Source: Cannabis sativa (Eukaryota; Streptophyta; Magnoliopsida; Rosales; Cannabaceae). Taken from it: a DNA stretch of 64,000 bases. How positions within the stretch are numbered: the first letter of the stretch is position 1; every line of letters begins with the position of its first letter. The notes under the pieces are model-generated. The model was not told the DNA's origin and did not search any database. It saw only the letters and a program-made list of their open reading frames with translations. The DNA lies in assembly GCF_029168945.1 (NCBI RefSeq), contig NC_083603.1, positions 33,763,396 through 33,827,395 of the forward strand. The letters run 5' to 3'. A program made the translations under genes and the position numbers. This document shows, piece by piece, positions 1 to 10,870 of this stretch.

Positions 1-1671
1 TAATTTCAAAATAAATGAAATTAGTTATGTTGCTAATCAATTTTATTAGGTTAAACTAGTGTAATTAACCTAGTACAGTTATTCAAATCAAGCAAATGGG
101 CCTTCACAATTGGGGAGGTTCATGTGAGGGGGTGCTGGGTTCAGTATGTCGTACCCACTTCTATGGCTCCCAAGTCTCACACAAGGCCCAAAAGAGAGGA
201 ATTTAACCTTAAAATGAACAATTGTTATTAATTGAATAGGCCCAAAAAAAAATGGGCCTAAATAAAATCTATCAAGAACTATGACATTTTATTTAGCAAC
301 ATTAACCTATATGCATCTATAATAAAATTAAACACATAGGCTCACACAGGCACACTTTGGATGGGTCCTATCATGTTGCTAGGTCATACACAGATGAAAG
401 AAGATTGTAAATATACCTGTTATAAATTATTAACTTGACCAAGGGAGCCATCAGATCATTAGATCTCGCAAAAAGTAACCATGGCTATTTGCAATGAAGT
501 AATAATAGGTTTTGAAAACTTACACATAAGCTAAAACACATACTCCTGCAACAAGGTTAGCTGGATAGTTGGATGTAGGATTTATTTAATTTTAAATTAA
601 ATAATGAATTTCGAAATAAATAATTAATTAAATAAAAAAATAATTTTCGAAAATTTAAAAAAAAATTGAAATAAAAAATTTCGAAATTAAATTAAAAATT
701 TAAATTTAAAATTAAATTTACAATTTTGAAAAATTAGGTTTCAACCAACCTAAATTTCATTTCAAAATTTGCTAACTGCTTTTATAAATTAAATGTTATT
801 TTATAAATAAAATTAAATAAAAAATTAAAAAAGATAAATGAATATCTTTTTTAGATTTTAAATGTAATTTAAATAAATAAAATAACAAAATTTAAAAGTT
901 AGCAAAATATTTTACACCTTTTTAAAATTACATGATTATAGTTATCTTATTTTAAATATAAATTAGGTCAAATTATTTAAAAAAGATTTAGTTTAAAATA
1001 TTTTAAATCTGACCTTAAATTAAAAAAATAAGATAAGATATAATCAAATGTAAAAATAAGATAGATTATTAAGCAAAAAAGATAGATATTAACTATCTTT
1101 AAATTCAAATTACACTAATATCTTGAATTAAATTTAAAAAATATTAAATTAATTCATAATGATAATTAGAATTGAATTAGGAATAGTAATAGTATAAATA
1201 CAGAACTACACAAAAAATCGGAAGTTAATTCCATGAAAAAGCATGAAAAAACGAAGAAAAACAAAAAAATTACGAGCTGTACGGACGGGATGCAGTGCAT
1301 ACCCGTCCGCGCGCGCAGGAGGGTTGCTTGGGCGAGTTTGCTCAGCGGAATCATGTCGTGCATGATTTCTGCGCGCGCATGAAAGTTTCAGCACAACTCC
1401 GATTTTTTCGAATCTTCAAAAAATCATAACTAATTCAAATTAAATCGAATTGATTTCTGTAAAAAAGTAACTTGCTTAACTTTTTCCATACTGTCCAATA
1501 AAAATAATTCCAGAAACAGATATTCAATTATTTTTCACGAAAATTCACAAACACCAATCAATCATCAAATAACACTCAATACAACATGATACCATCCAAA
1601 AACAAACAAACAATCGTTTTAAAGTCTAAATTTCTTGCAAGTAAATCAATTACCATGGCTCTGAGGCCAGT
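1..1671 (-). mobile_element. Angela-like copia element E1: 5' leader (internal part)
   Basis: Very AT-rich sequence matching, in the same order, the leader of E3 (31918-33456) and, inverted, part of the leader of E4 (56282-58100). It lies directly downstream, in minus-strand direction, of the LTR at 1672-3560, so it is the untranslated region between primer-binding site and gag. No gag or pol reading frame is visible; the rest of the element lies left of the window. A 100-bp GC-rich island at about 1275-1385 is absent from the other copies (see findings). Family assignment rests on LTR ends, LTR length and pol remnants in E3 and E4. Confidence 0.8.
1653..1669 (-). promoter_or_regulatory. Primer-binding site of E1
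   Basis: On the minus strand this reads TGGCCTCAGAGCCATGG, two bases after the LTR terminus CCAACA. It resembles the copia/gypsy consensus TGGTATCAGAGC complementary to initiator-Met tRNA, with a two-base change. It fixes the element's orientation as minus. Confidence 0.75.
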
Positions 1672-3560
1672 TGTTGGAATTTATTTTACCAGGATCTTAG
1701 ATCTACTCACAAGTATGTTTATTAACATCCTAAATATGAACTTTCTAAAACGATGAAATAAACACGTATAAAGTTTAAGAAATCTTACATTGGGTGCAGC
1801 GAAATTAAATGACTCCTTCCGTTCAGATCTCTAACCCTTGTATCCTTTCTGTAGCAGAGTATTATCAAGATCTGAACCTGGATTTCTTTCTCTGAATCCT
1901 TGATGCTGAAACTCCTTTGCTGATGATCTTTCTTCACGATCTTCCTCACTATGATTGAGGTAATGCTTGCTGTGTATGGGCACTACTCTAATCACTAAGG
2001 TAATTTCGAAATATGAAGGAAGAAGAGAGAGAGAGAGAGTGGCGGCCAAGGAAGAGAGACAAGGCTCAGTTTTTCTGATTCAGAAGTGTAATTTTCCTGA
2101 AGCCTTCACTATCTATTTATAGCATTCCACTAGGGTTATGTTTGAATTATTTGGCATTAAAATAAAGAAAATATCAGTTTAAAATGCTTACAAAAGTGGT
2201 CGGCCATGGCTTGATGGATTTTGGCCTTGCTTTTTGCAATTTTGCAATTTTAACACTTTTGTATCTGATTTTCTCAAAAGTGCCAATTTTCTAATTCAAC
2301 CATTTAAATGCCAATTCTAACTGTTTAATAACTATAAATAATTATTAAATAATATTGTCATTTATCATATTTATTAATTGAACCATACAAAGTATCATAA
2401 TTAACAAATATGCCCCTATTAACTCTTTCTTTACAATTTCGCCCTTACTTAGTGAAAATTTCACAAATAGACATAGTCTAATTTGTGAATTATAATTGAT
2501 TAATCAAAACCAATTACATGAGTCTTACAAACAATATTATCTCAACTAGTGCGGGGACCATGGGTCTATATAACCGAGCTTCCAATAAGTAGATCAAGAA
2601 TTTAGCACTAAAATTCACTAACTTATTAATTCTTCGTTGAATCCACGCATAGAACTTAGAATTGCACTCTCAGTATATAAAATGCTCTACATGTTCCACC
2701 ATATAGACGCATCATTAGTTATCCATTGTTATAATCCTAATGTGATCAATGATCCTCTATATGAATGATCTACACTGTAAAGGGATTAGATTACTGTAAC
2801 ACCCTACTATGTATTTTATCTTTAAAACACTTGACCCCGTATAAATGATATTTCAGCTTATGTGAAATGAGTACTCCACCATTTATGTTCGTTTGGTCAA
2901 GCTCGAAGGAGATCATCCTTTATTTACTATTCGCCAGATAGAAGCTATAGATTCCATGTTTATGCTAGGGCTCCCACTCAATTGCATTACCGTGTTCCCA
3001 AAATGTACGTATCACCCTGACCTAAAAGTAGGCTTAACTAACAAATCAAAGAACACGAATAGCCTTTCAAGATTGAGCCTAATCATAACAGGATTAAGAA
3101 TATTTTATCTAGGATCAACTTGGCGATATTGACTTGAATAGATTTTACGGTAAGTTTAATTAAATCTAAGTCAAAGTTCAATATCGGTCCCTTCCGATGC
3201 ATACTCCATGCATCCAACCTGAGCTTTACTTTAACCAATGTTCTGGAAAGAACATAGCATTTCTCCAAATGCAAGTAAACTCTTGTTGTAGATTATCATA
3301 TCAGTAAAACCTTGTGTCTGATAAATCTAGGAGACTTTATTCCCATAGTCATGTTTACTTTCCAATGTGATGACAGCACAATAAACATGATCAAGTATGT
3401 GAAAAGGGTTTAAGATGAATTTATAAATCAAATAGACAAGCAATTGATAAAGTGAACCAAAACATACACAAATGAATGAAAAATATTTATGTTTCTTTAT
3501 TGATGTTGAATAAAATAGATTACATTGAAATGGATTTTTTTTAGGGCATAAAACCTAACA
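1672..3560 (-). repeat. LTR of E1 (5' LTR, Angela-like copia)
   Basis: About 1.89 kb. On the minus strand it starts TGTTAGGTTTTATGCCC and ends in TCCAACA, with TG...CA termini. The same LTR occurs at 16058, 18325, 33457, 54410 and 62196. A TATA box (CTATAAATAG on the minus strand, plus-strand 2113-2122) puts the U3/R boundary about 1.45 kb into the LTR. A GA microsatellite lies near 2023-2040. The long LTR and the start sequence fit the Angela branch of the Tork group. Its outer end abuts Tat-A gag at 3561, so E1 inserted into Tat-A; the partner target duplication would lie outside the window. Confidence 0.9.
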
Positions 3561-4247
3561 ACAATGACATATAGGCCACCCTATACCACTCTGGCTAATA
3601 TTAAACAAGAGGTCGGTGAGTCCCTGCAAAATTACTTTAAACGTTTTAATGCTGAAGTAACAAAAGTAGAGAAGGCCCCCATGTCTTCGTTGGTTTGCAT
3701 GTTAATAACAAGTTTCCTGCAAAGAACTGAATTTTGGAAGGAGCTGGAGGCTGAAAGGCCTAAATCATTGGTCGAGTTTTTCGCTATGGCAGAACCGCAT
3801 AAAAGGATTGAAATTTTTTTGGCCGAGCTAGAGAAAAGAAAGGATAAACGCGAGTCGCCAGTACCGCGATCACGATCTCGCAGTCCCAGAGGGAAAAATT
3901 CCAGAGGGAGAAGCCCTAGAAGACGCAGTCCCCAAAGACAGCGAAGTCCAAAGTTGGTCAAATCCCCTCCAAAGAAAGCATTGTCTCCTAAGAGGAAGAG
4001 AGGTCCGTGTTTTGTGAACTGTACAGAATTAGCAGTCCCACGGGACCATATATACGCAATCGAAGAAAAGAACGGGGTCTTCAGAAAGCCTCCCCCAATC
4101 AGGGGAAACCGTTACAAGAGAGACCCAAAAAAATTCTGTAAGTATCACAAGGATATTGGCCATACTATTCTGGAATATTGGCTTTTGCAGGATGAGATCA
4201 AGGAACTGATCAGGCGAGGGAAATTTGGCAAGTACAAGAAAAAATGA
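3561..4247 (+). pseudogene. gag: Tat-A Gag, 5'-truncated by E1
   Basis: An open frame of 227 codons begins within the retrotransposon Gag domain (motif ESLQNYFKRFNAEV), so its N-terminal half was separated by the E1 LTR that ends at 3560. The middle is strongly basic with many SPR/RSRS repeats (about residues 90-145). A Tat-type zinc knuckle follows (CKYHKDIGHTILEYW, about residues 192-206), but the last Cys is Tyr, so zinc binding is probably lost. Gag would form the virus-like particle and package RNA. The stop at 4245 is followed by a 166-bp spacer with no open frame. Known family: Ty3/gypsy Tat lineage, supported by the downstream protease, RT and dual RNase H. Confidence 0.85.
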
Positions 4248-4413
4248 GGAAGGTCATCCCCGAGTGGATGACAGGGAAGAAAATGACAATGCGAGTGGTT
4301 CGAGAACTCCTTACAATATATTGACGATCATTGGAGGACCTCACATCGCATGAGACTTCAAAAAATCACAAGAACAATATGTCGAGGAGGCAAGAGAGAG
4401 GCCACTCACCAAT

Positions 4414-5349
4414 GTGAACAATTTGAGTGAGCAGCCAGAAAAACTATTCAAGAAGGAGTGTGATGATAACACATTCATGGAAAGCGACGCCAGATGGGTT
4501 CACCACCCACATGCCGATGCACTGGTCATCGTCGCTAACATTGGAGGAGACAATGTCCACCGCATATTAGTGGACAACGGAAGTTCTGTGAATCTCCTTA
4601 ACTTTCAAGCTTTTAAGCAAATGGGACTACAAGAGAAGGATCTGCGACCAGTAGTTTTGAGTATCTACGATTTAACCGGGGACACCATTGCTTTAAAGGG
4701 AATGATCAAACTCCCAATCACATTAGGAACCCCACCTGTTGTGACCAAGTCAATGGTTGACTTGGTCGTTATCGACCAGTACTCAGCATATAATGCAGTG
4801 ATTGGCTGTCCTATCCTAAAGGAAATGAAGATTGTGACATCCATCTATCTTCTTACCATGAAGTTCCCAACTCCCACTGGAGTGGGATCTATGCGAGAAG
4901 TCCAATCAGAATTGCGAGAATGTTACAACGCGGCATTAAAGCTCGCAAAAAAAAAGAAGTCGGTTAACATGATATACATCTTAGAAGAACCACACCCTCG
5001 ACAAGAGGTATTCAGAATCGAGGAAATACGACATGAAGAAAAGTCAGACTTGGATCCAAGGGTCCTTGATTATACCACTACTGACCAAGCCGCGGAAGAT
5101 ACCATTGAGGTACCCATGGATCCCTTGGATAATAATAAAGTTTTGAAAATTGGTTCTAAACTAACGTTTAAACAGCGAGAAAAGCTCATTACTTTTCTCA
5201 AACAAAACCTGGATGTTTTTGCCTGGAAACATTCGAACATGTTCGTAATATCTCCGCAGGTCATGTGTCACCGGTTGAACATTGACCTCGAAGTGCGAGG
5301 TTTCCAACAAAAGCACCGCAAAATGGACCCCGTGAGGTACCAAGCGTAA
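4414..5349 (+). pseudogene. pol: Tat-A protease and start of RT
   Basis: 311 codons. An aspartic protease core is seen as ILVDNGSSVNLLNF near residues 50-63; DNGS is a common Tat variant of the D-T/S-G active site. The second half (VIGCPILKEMKIVTS) matches the flap and C-terminal part of Tat proteases. The C-terminal 90 residues lead into RT. The frame is broken by a nonsense TAA at 5347 and a TAG at 5410, with RT continuing in the same frame beyond, so this is a decayed polyprotein rather than a natural end. Confidence 0.85.
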
Positions 5350-6080
5350 AAAGAGAAAGTAGATCTCCTGTTGGCGTGTGGCTTCATAAGGGAGTCATTC
5401 TACCCAAACTAGTTAGCAAATCCCGTACTAGTGCCCAAGCCTAATGGCTCATGGCACACATGCGTTGATTTCACTGATTTAAATAAAGCATTTCCAAAGG
5501 ACAGTTTTCCACTACCTAGCATTGACCAACTTTTTGATGCCACTGCAGGTCATGAACTTCTCAGTTTTATGGACGCATACTCAGGATATAACCAAATTGT
5601 GATGTATGAACCAGACCAGAAACATGCCTCTTTCATTAGAGATCGAGGTTTGTATTGTTACAAGGTAATGCCTTTTGGTTTGATAAATGCAGGAGCAACA
5701 TATCAGAGGTTAGTAAATATGATCTTCGCAGACCTGATTGGTAAGACCATGGAAGTATATGTTGACGATATGCTCGTAAAATCTCAACATGCAAAGGACC
5801 ATGTCACCCACCTACATGCAATGTTCAAAATACTGCGACAATTTAAGATGCAACCCTCTCAAATGTGTCTTTGGAGTCAGATCACGAAAATTCCTTGGCT
5901 TTATGGTAAATCAATGAGGAATCGAAGCTAACCCCGCAAAAATTAAAGCTTTGGTGGAAATGCAATCTCCGACCAAATCAAAAGAGGTCCAAAGCCTTAT
6001 AGGTAAAGTCCCTGCTTTGAACCGCTTTATATCACGTTCCTCTGATAAGTGCAAAGAGTTTTTCAAATTTTAAAAGGTAA
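5350..6080 (+). pseudogene. pol: Tat-A reverse transcriptase
   Basis: The best open part (5431-5931) holds RT blocks PKPNGSWHTCVDFTDLNKA, SFMDAYSGYNQI (first catalytic Asp), VMPFGLINAGATYQRL and the catalytic box YVDDML, all with Tat-style wording. A frameshift near 5850 moves the RT connection into another frame (GFMVNQ, then the ANPAKIKAL region to about 6070). Several stops make it non-functional. No intact RT could be produced. Confidence 0.88.
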
Positions 6081-6550
6081 TAAAAAGTTTCAGTGGACTG
6101 AGAAGTGTGAAGAGGCTTTTTCAGGCCCTGAAATTACATTTGGGGCGGCCCCCAATTCTTCCCAAGCCGATGCCTGGAGAAATCTTATCCATTTATGCGA
6201 TTAGTTCGGTACTAATCCACAAAGACCAGGGGAAGCAATATCCAGTTTACTATGTCAGTAAGCGTCTCTTAGACACTGAATCTCGTTATTCGCGGATGCA
6301 GAAATTGGCATTCGCACTAGTAATAACGTCGAGGAAATTGCGACCTTATTTCCAAGCCCATAGTATTGAAGTTTTGACAAACTACCCTCTGAGGCAAGTT
6401 TTAGCAAAACTAGAAGCCTCTGGTAGATTGTTAAAATGGTCAGAGGAGCTGAGCCAGTTCGACATCAAGTACAAGCCTAAATCCGCGATCAAGGGACAAA
6501 CCCTTACAGATTTCATACTCGATTTCCAAGTACTAAGGTGGCACTTATAG
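6081..6550 (+). pseudogene. pol: Tat-A retroviral-type RNase H
   Basis: The open stretch 6107-6550 carries YYVSKRLLDTESRYSRMQKLAFAL and the tail LLKWSEELSQFDIKYKP, the hallmarks of the RNase H that directly follows RT in Ty3/gypsy elements. It follows RT after a frame change and ends at a stop at 6548. Part of the N-terminus containing the first Asp is degraded. Confidence 0.8.
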
Positions 6551-7116
6551 AAGAAAGAATTGATCCTAACGTAGCAAACAATGAAGGATGGACTTTGTAG
6601 GTTGATGGAGCCTCCAACAGCAAAGGCTCAGGGGGGTGGTATAGCCGCAGTAATTTTAAGGTACATGCTGCACTAAGATTTGAATTTTCTGCATCTAACA
6701 ATGAAGCGAAGTATGAGGCTTTGATCGCAGGATTGAAACTCGCTCTTTAGATGAAGATCGAGTATTTACAAGCCTTTAACGATTCCCAGATCGTTGTCTG
6801 TTAGGTAAATAAGGAATATCTGGCCAGGGGAGGGCGTTTGGCTAGATATATCGCCCTAACTTGCGAGTTGCTACAGAAATTCAAGAAAGTGATTGTTTCT
6901 CGAATACCTCGTGCTCATAACTCTCATGGAGACGCTTTGGCCCGTTTGGCCTCAACAAGAGAAGCCGAATTACTCGATGTAATTCTTGTTGATGTGCTAA
7001 CTCATCCCACGGTTAGTCAAAACGAGGTGATGCAGGTAGATACAGTCAGAGAAGTCACTTGGATGACCCCGATAATGGATTACTTGGAAAAGAAGTCCTC
7101 CCCAATGATAAAATAG
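6551..7116 (+). pseudogene. pol: Tat-A second, archaeal-type RNase H (aRNH)
   Basis: A second RNase H fold follows the first: VDGASNSKGSGG near 6601 (metal-binding Asp), NNEAKYEALIAGLKLAL near 6699 (Glu), NDSQIVV near 6780 (Asp) and RIPRAHNSHGDALARLAS near 6901 (His/Asp). Tandem RNase H domains of this kind are an established trait of the Tat lineage. Three in-frame stops (6598, 6748, 6802) disable it. The last 92 codons from 6838 are open and include the linker to integrase. Confidence 0.82.
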
Positions 7117-7920
7117 AGGCCAGAAAACTGCAGTATCAAGCTACTCAATATGTCATATATGATGGCAAGCTTTATCGCAGAAGTTTCCGCCAACCGTTGC
7201 TCAAATGTATAGATGGAGCTGAGTGCGACTACATACCCCGCAAAGTGCATGGTGGCATCTGAGGCAACCACACTGGGGGTAATTCCCTTGCTCTAAAAAT
7301 AATGCAGAAAGGGTATTATTGGCCGACACTGCGAGTAGACGCCTCAAACTTTGCTAAAAAGTGTGACAAATTTCAGCGGATAGCCATGTATCCCCACCAA
7401 CCACCAAGTTAATCGAACTCCATAACGAGTCCCCAGCCTTTTTCAGTCTTAGGCATAGATTTAATTGGAGAATTTCCCAAAGGGAAGGGCGAAGTAAAAT
7501 AAGTCGTTATCGCAGTCGACTACTTTACCAAGTTGGCTGAAGCAAAAGCCCTTGTGACTATTACAGCTGTTAAATTGCAAGAGTTTGTGTACAATTCCAT
7601 CATCTAAAGATTTGGCATACCTGACAAGTTGTTCTCAGATAATGGAAAACAGTTCGACAGTAAGGAAATGTGCCAACTGTGTGATGAGTTGGGAATTAAA
7701 AAGGCATTTTCAATAGTTGCATATCCACAAAGCAATGCACAAACAAAGGCAGTGAATAAACTAATTTAGCATACCATTAAGGGAAAGCTCGAGGAGCATA
7801 AAGGGGTATGGCCAGAAGAGGTTCCACATGTTTTATTGTCGTATAACACAACTCCCTGATCCACGACTGGTGAAACCCCCTTCTCGCTCTCTTATGGGTG
7901 CGAAGCCATGGTACCGGTCA
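7117..7920 (+). pseudogene. pol: Tat-A integrase, degenerate and 3'-truncated
   Basis: Zinc-finger remnants (HTGGNSLALKIMQKGYYWPTL, then CDKFQRIA) are followed by a catalytic core: VLGIDLIGEFP near 7450 (Asp 1), LFSDNGKQFDSKEM near 7632 (Asp 2) and NAQTKAVNKLI near 7734, where the third catalytic residue is Lys rather than Glu. At least five in-frame stops are present. Homology ends abruptly after the GCEAMVPV motif at about 7920, where unrelated short repeats start; the C-terminal integrase domain and the 3' LTR are missing. Confidence 0.85.
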
Positions 7921-7970
7921 AAGAGATGTATTCAACCTTAGTGAAAGTGTATTCAACCTTAGTGAAAATG
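7921..7970. repeat. Short duplicated filler at the Tat-A/Tat-C junction
   Basis: A unit of about 21 bp (GTATTCAACCTTAGTGAAA plus 1-2 bases) occurs twice in a row between the last Tat-A integrase codons and the truncated Tat-C LTR. It looks like filler DNA from end-joining repair. Confidence 0.6.
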
Positions 7971-8058
7971 TACTATAATATTGCGAGTCACCTTCAATAC
8001 AATGAGTTCTCTATAGACAAGTCTTTCTCGCGGGGAGGGTAGATTTATGCCTATAACA
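7971..8058 (-). repeat. Tat-C 3' LTR remnant (88 bp)
   Basis: Nearly identical to 12245-12332, the start of the intact LTR in minus-strand terms. The copy stops abruptly at 7970, so the 3' LTR is truncated rather than solo. Confidence 0.85.
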
Positions 8059-8077
8059 CATGCCCCTAGTTCTTCAG
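8059..8077 (-). promoter_or_regulatory. Tat-C polypurine tract
   Basis: On the minus strand GAAGAACTAGGGGCATG lies directly before the LTR start TGTTATAGG, the position of a plus-strand primer. A near copy of the same motif lies at 9278-9294, away from any LTR end. Confidence 0.6.
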
Positions 8078-8219
8078 TATAGCTTGCTCTGTGCTGGAGA
8101 ACTTAAAATAGTCCAAGCCCGCATTTGTCGATGATCATGATGTCTTATTCATGTTGTGCGTCACATTTTCGATTGGTTATCAAAACTCGCAAGTTTCTTA
8201 TAAGACCATCGCACAATAA

Positions 8220-8440
8220 AAACGTGAATCTCGCGGGATTCTTTTGGATGTGTGAACCGCTCATGGTTCATATTGATGCATGGACCTCACGGGGTTTTCA
8301 TCGGTGTATGAACCTATCGGGGTTCTTATGAACCTTGTGAGGTTCTAATTGATGCATGAACTTCTCGGAGTTTGCACTGATGTATGAACCTTACGGGGTT
8401 CAAATAAAGGCATAAACCTCTCGGGGTTTGTTTTGTTGTG
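8220..8440. repeat. Short degenerate repeats preceding the 70-bp array
   Basis: Loosely repeated modules of about 35-45 bp built around a small hairpin (GAACCTCTCGGGGTTC and variants) with GATGCATG linkers. They look like ancestral or decayed versions of the first half of the 70-bp unit to the right. Confidence 0.65.
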
Positions 8441-9000
8441 TGAACCTCTCAAGGTTCTTAACTCATGGAATGCTTGCGACTAAACAGGTCGCGTATCGGG
8501 CATTCGTGTATGAACCTCTCGGGGCTCTTATTTCATGGAATGCCTACGACTAAATGGGTCGCGTATCGGGCATTCGTGTAGGAACCTCTCGGGGTTCTTA
8601 AGTCATGGAATGCCTGCGACTAAACGGGTCGCGTATCGGGCATTCATGTATGAACCTCTCGGGGTTCTTATTTCATGGAATGCCTGCGACTAAATGGGTC
8701 GCATATCAGGCATTCATGTGTACGAACCTCTCGGGGTTCTTATTTCATGGAATGCCCGCGACTAAATGGGTCGCGTATCAAGCATTCATGTGAACCTCTC
8801 GGGGTTCTTACCTCATGGAATGCCTGCGACTAAACGGGTTGCGTATCAAGCATTCATGTATGAACCTCTCGGGGTTCTTAACTCATGGAATTCCTGCGAC
8901 TAAACGGGTCGCGTATCGAGCATTCATGTATGAACCTCTCGGGGTTCTTAACTCATGGAATGCCTGCGACTAAACGGGTTGCGTATCGGGCATTCGTGTG
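8441..9000. repeat. Tandem array, eight units of about 70 bp
   Basis: Units start at 8441, 8511, 8581, 8651, about 8723, 8791, 8861 and 8931. Each contains GAACCTCTCGGGGTTC, then GGAATGCCTGCGAC...GTCGCGTATCGGGCATTC, so each can form two hairpins. Copies differ by a few substitutions, often C/T or G/A at CpG sites. The array sits near the 3' end of Tat-C, where Tat elements often carry tandem repeats. Confidence 0.92.
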
Positions 9001-9594
9001 CTGACAACATAGAACTCGCGGGTTCTGGTCGAGTTGTCGTGCACATTGGTCATCCGGACCAAATGCTGGTAAAGATGCAGTCTTTACATAGGCTTGAATG
9101 AGAAACACCGGGTCATCACATATACTCGATATATGTCTCGACTGTGCTAACTTCTCTCTACGTCCCGCTTTTATTCTTTTTACTATGCGATGCATAGTGT
9201 GCGACTAGACCCTATCTCGGTCGCACCTTCTCTCCAGTTTCGATCATGCAAGGAAATATTGTGGGAATTGCTCCCGTATCATGCCCCTAGTTCTTGCGAT
9301 GACATGTTGCTGTCTAATCGTTGAACTTTTCTTGAGGGACATTTGATCTGTCACATTGCAGGTGATCTTTAGTTTTACCTTATCGAGGTTTTCATAATGA
9401 CTGTCGATCATCATTTATATTTTCAAGATGCCCTGTCAGCAGAACTCTTTGGAGTCTGTACTGTCCGTTAGGACGGAGAGGCAATTTTTTCATGAATCGT
9501 CCAAATAAGGCATAGATTTGGCCATATATACGATGTGCTAGTATTAAAAGTACCGAGCACCATCAGGGGTTTGCAATAAACTTGTTATTTTATC
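9001..9594 (-). other. Tat-C internal spacer
   Basis: Single-copy-looking sequence between the two arrays. I see no reading frame of a known family. It contains a second copy of the polypurine-like motif (ATGCCCCTAGTTCTT on the plus strand at 9279-9293). Confidence 0.6.
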
Positions 9595-10870
9595 ATGCAA
9601 AAATGAGTCTTTGGACTCGCCTATTTATGATTATTAAAATAATTATTGCAATAGACTCACTAAATAATTAAGCAAAAATGAGCGGACATAGCTCGCCAAT
9701 TTGCGATTACTTAAGAATGAGCATAGTTGGCCCAAATAATTATGCAAAAAATGAGCACACATTGGGCTCGCCAATGAACGAATACATGTATAAAGAGCAT
9801 ACTTGGCTCCTAAATAGCCATGCAAAAATGAGCACAGACAGTGCTCGCCGATTTGCAATTAGATAAGCATAATCGTGGGCAAAAATGAACACTATTTTCG
9901 ACTTGCCAATTATTTGTGAGCGTATGCAAAAATGAGCATTATAGTTGGCTCTAAGTATCATGCAAAAATGAGCACACATTGGGCTCGCCAATTTGCGATT
10001 ATGAAAAAATAGGTATTGCAATACACTTATAAATAATTATGCAAGAAATAAATGTCATGTTTCCCTCTATTTTGCAAATAAAATGAGCACATGTAAAATC
10101 ATAGATTCACCATGCATTCAGATATATTTCTATTTCTCTTAGAAGTGAACGAATAATAATGTATCAAATATAAAATGATTATTTTGACCAAAGTATTGGA
10201 CTTGATTAAAATAAAGGAGAAAGTGCACCTGGTAAATTGTAGGTGTTGGGCTACACACATAGCGTCCGAGCATTGATTGATTCCTTCTCGTTCCTCTAAT
10301 GTACAGTGCCTCTTTACTTTTATATATTCGATATATAAGAGGGTGGTATTTACCAAGTGGGCCATTGGGCCCTAAAATAAGACAAAAAAGTCTTTTGCCT
10401 TTGGTAATAAATTCATCGCCCGAACCTTTTCAGTAGGGTTCGATTCTTTCATTTTTCTGCGATGTTAGCCAGCAAACCTTTTGGGTTTGTTTTGCCCGAT
10501 TAAATTGGAGTGGTGCCTAAGCGAGGCATTGGCCTTATCTGCGATGTGCTAATGGGTAAAAATAATCGAGCACTATCGCGAGCTTGCCATATACTTGGTA
10601 TTTTAGTATGCAAAAAATAAGTGTTTGAGCTTGCCTCTTTGAGAGTACATAAGCATAGTTGTGAACTTGTTAAATAATTTTGCAAAAAATGAGGACATGT
10701 AAGGCTCGCCAATTTGCAAATAAAAATATAATAGTGAATTTGCTAAATAACGCAAAAATGAGCACTATATTAGGCTCGCCTATTTGCAATTATGTATAAG
10801 CGCAATAATAATTTTGTTGAGCAATTATGCGAGAATGAGCACAGATCGGGCTCGCCAGTTTCGCAATTAT
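9595..10870. repeat. Degenerate repeat array of about 75 bp (two blocks)
   Basis: About eleven diverged units share GCAAAAATGAGCAC...GGGCTCGCCAATTTGCGATTAT followed by an AT-rich tail. Clear copies start near 9597, 9673, 9743, 9822, 9881, 9925, 9962, 10609, 10682, 10751 and 10828. Most keep GAGC...GCTC inverted pairs around a loop of 8-10 bases. An unrelated 500-bp stretch (about 10095-10600) separates the two blocks. Confidence 0.85.

Noticed and set aside
3083..3274. ORFs on the sense strand of copia LTRs
   Set aside because: Short, not preserved between LTR copies.
8441..9000. Regular repeats resembling a CRISPR array
   Set aside because: Units are contiguous with no unique spacers, in a plant retrotransposon; no cas genes. 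It is a tandem array.
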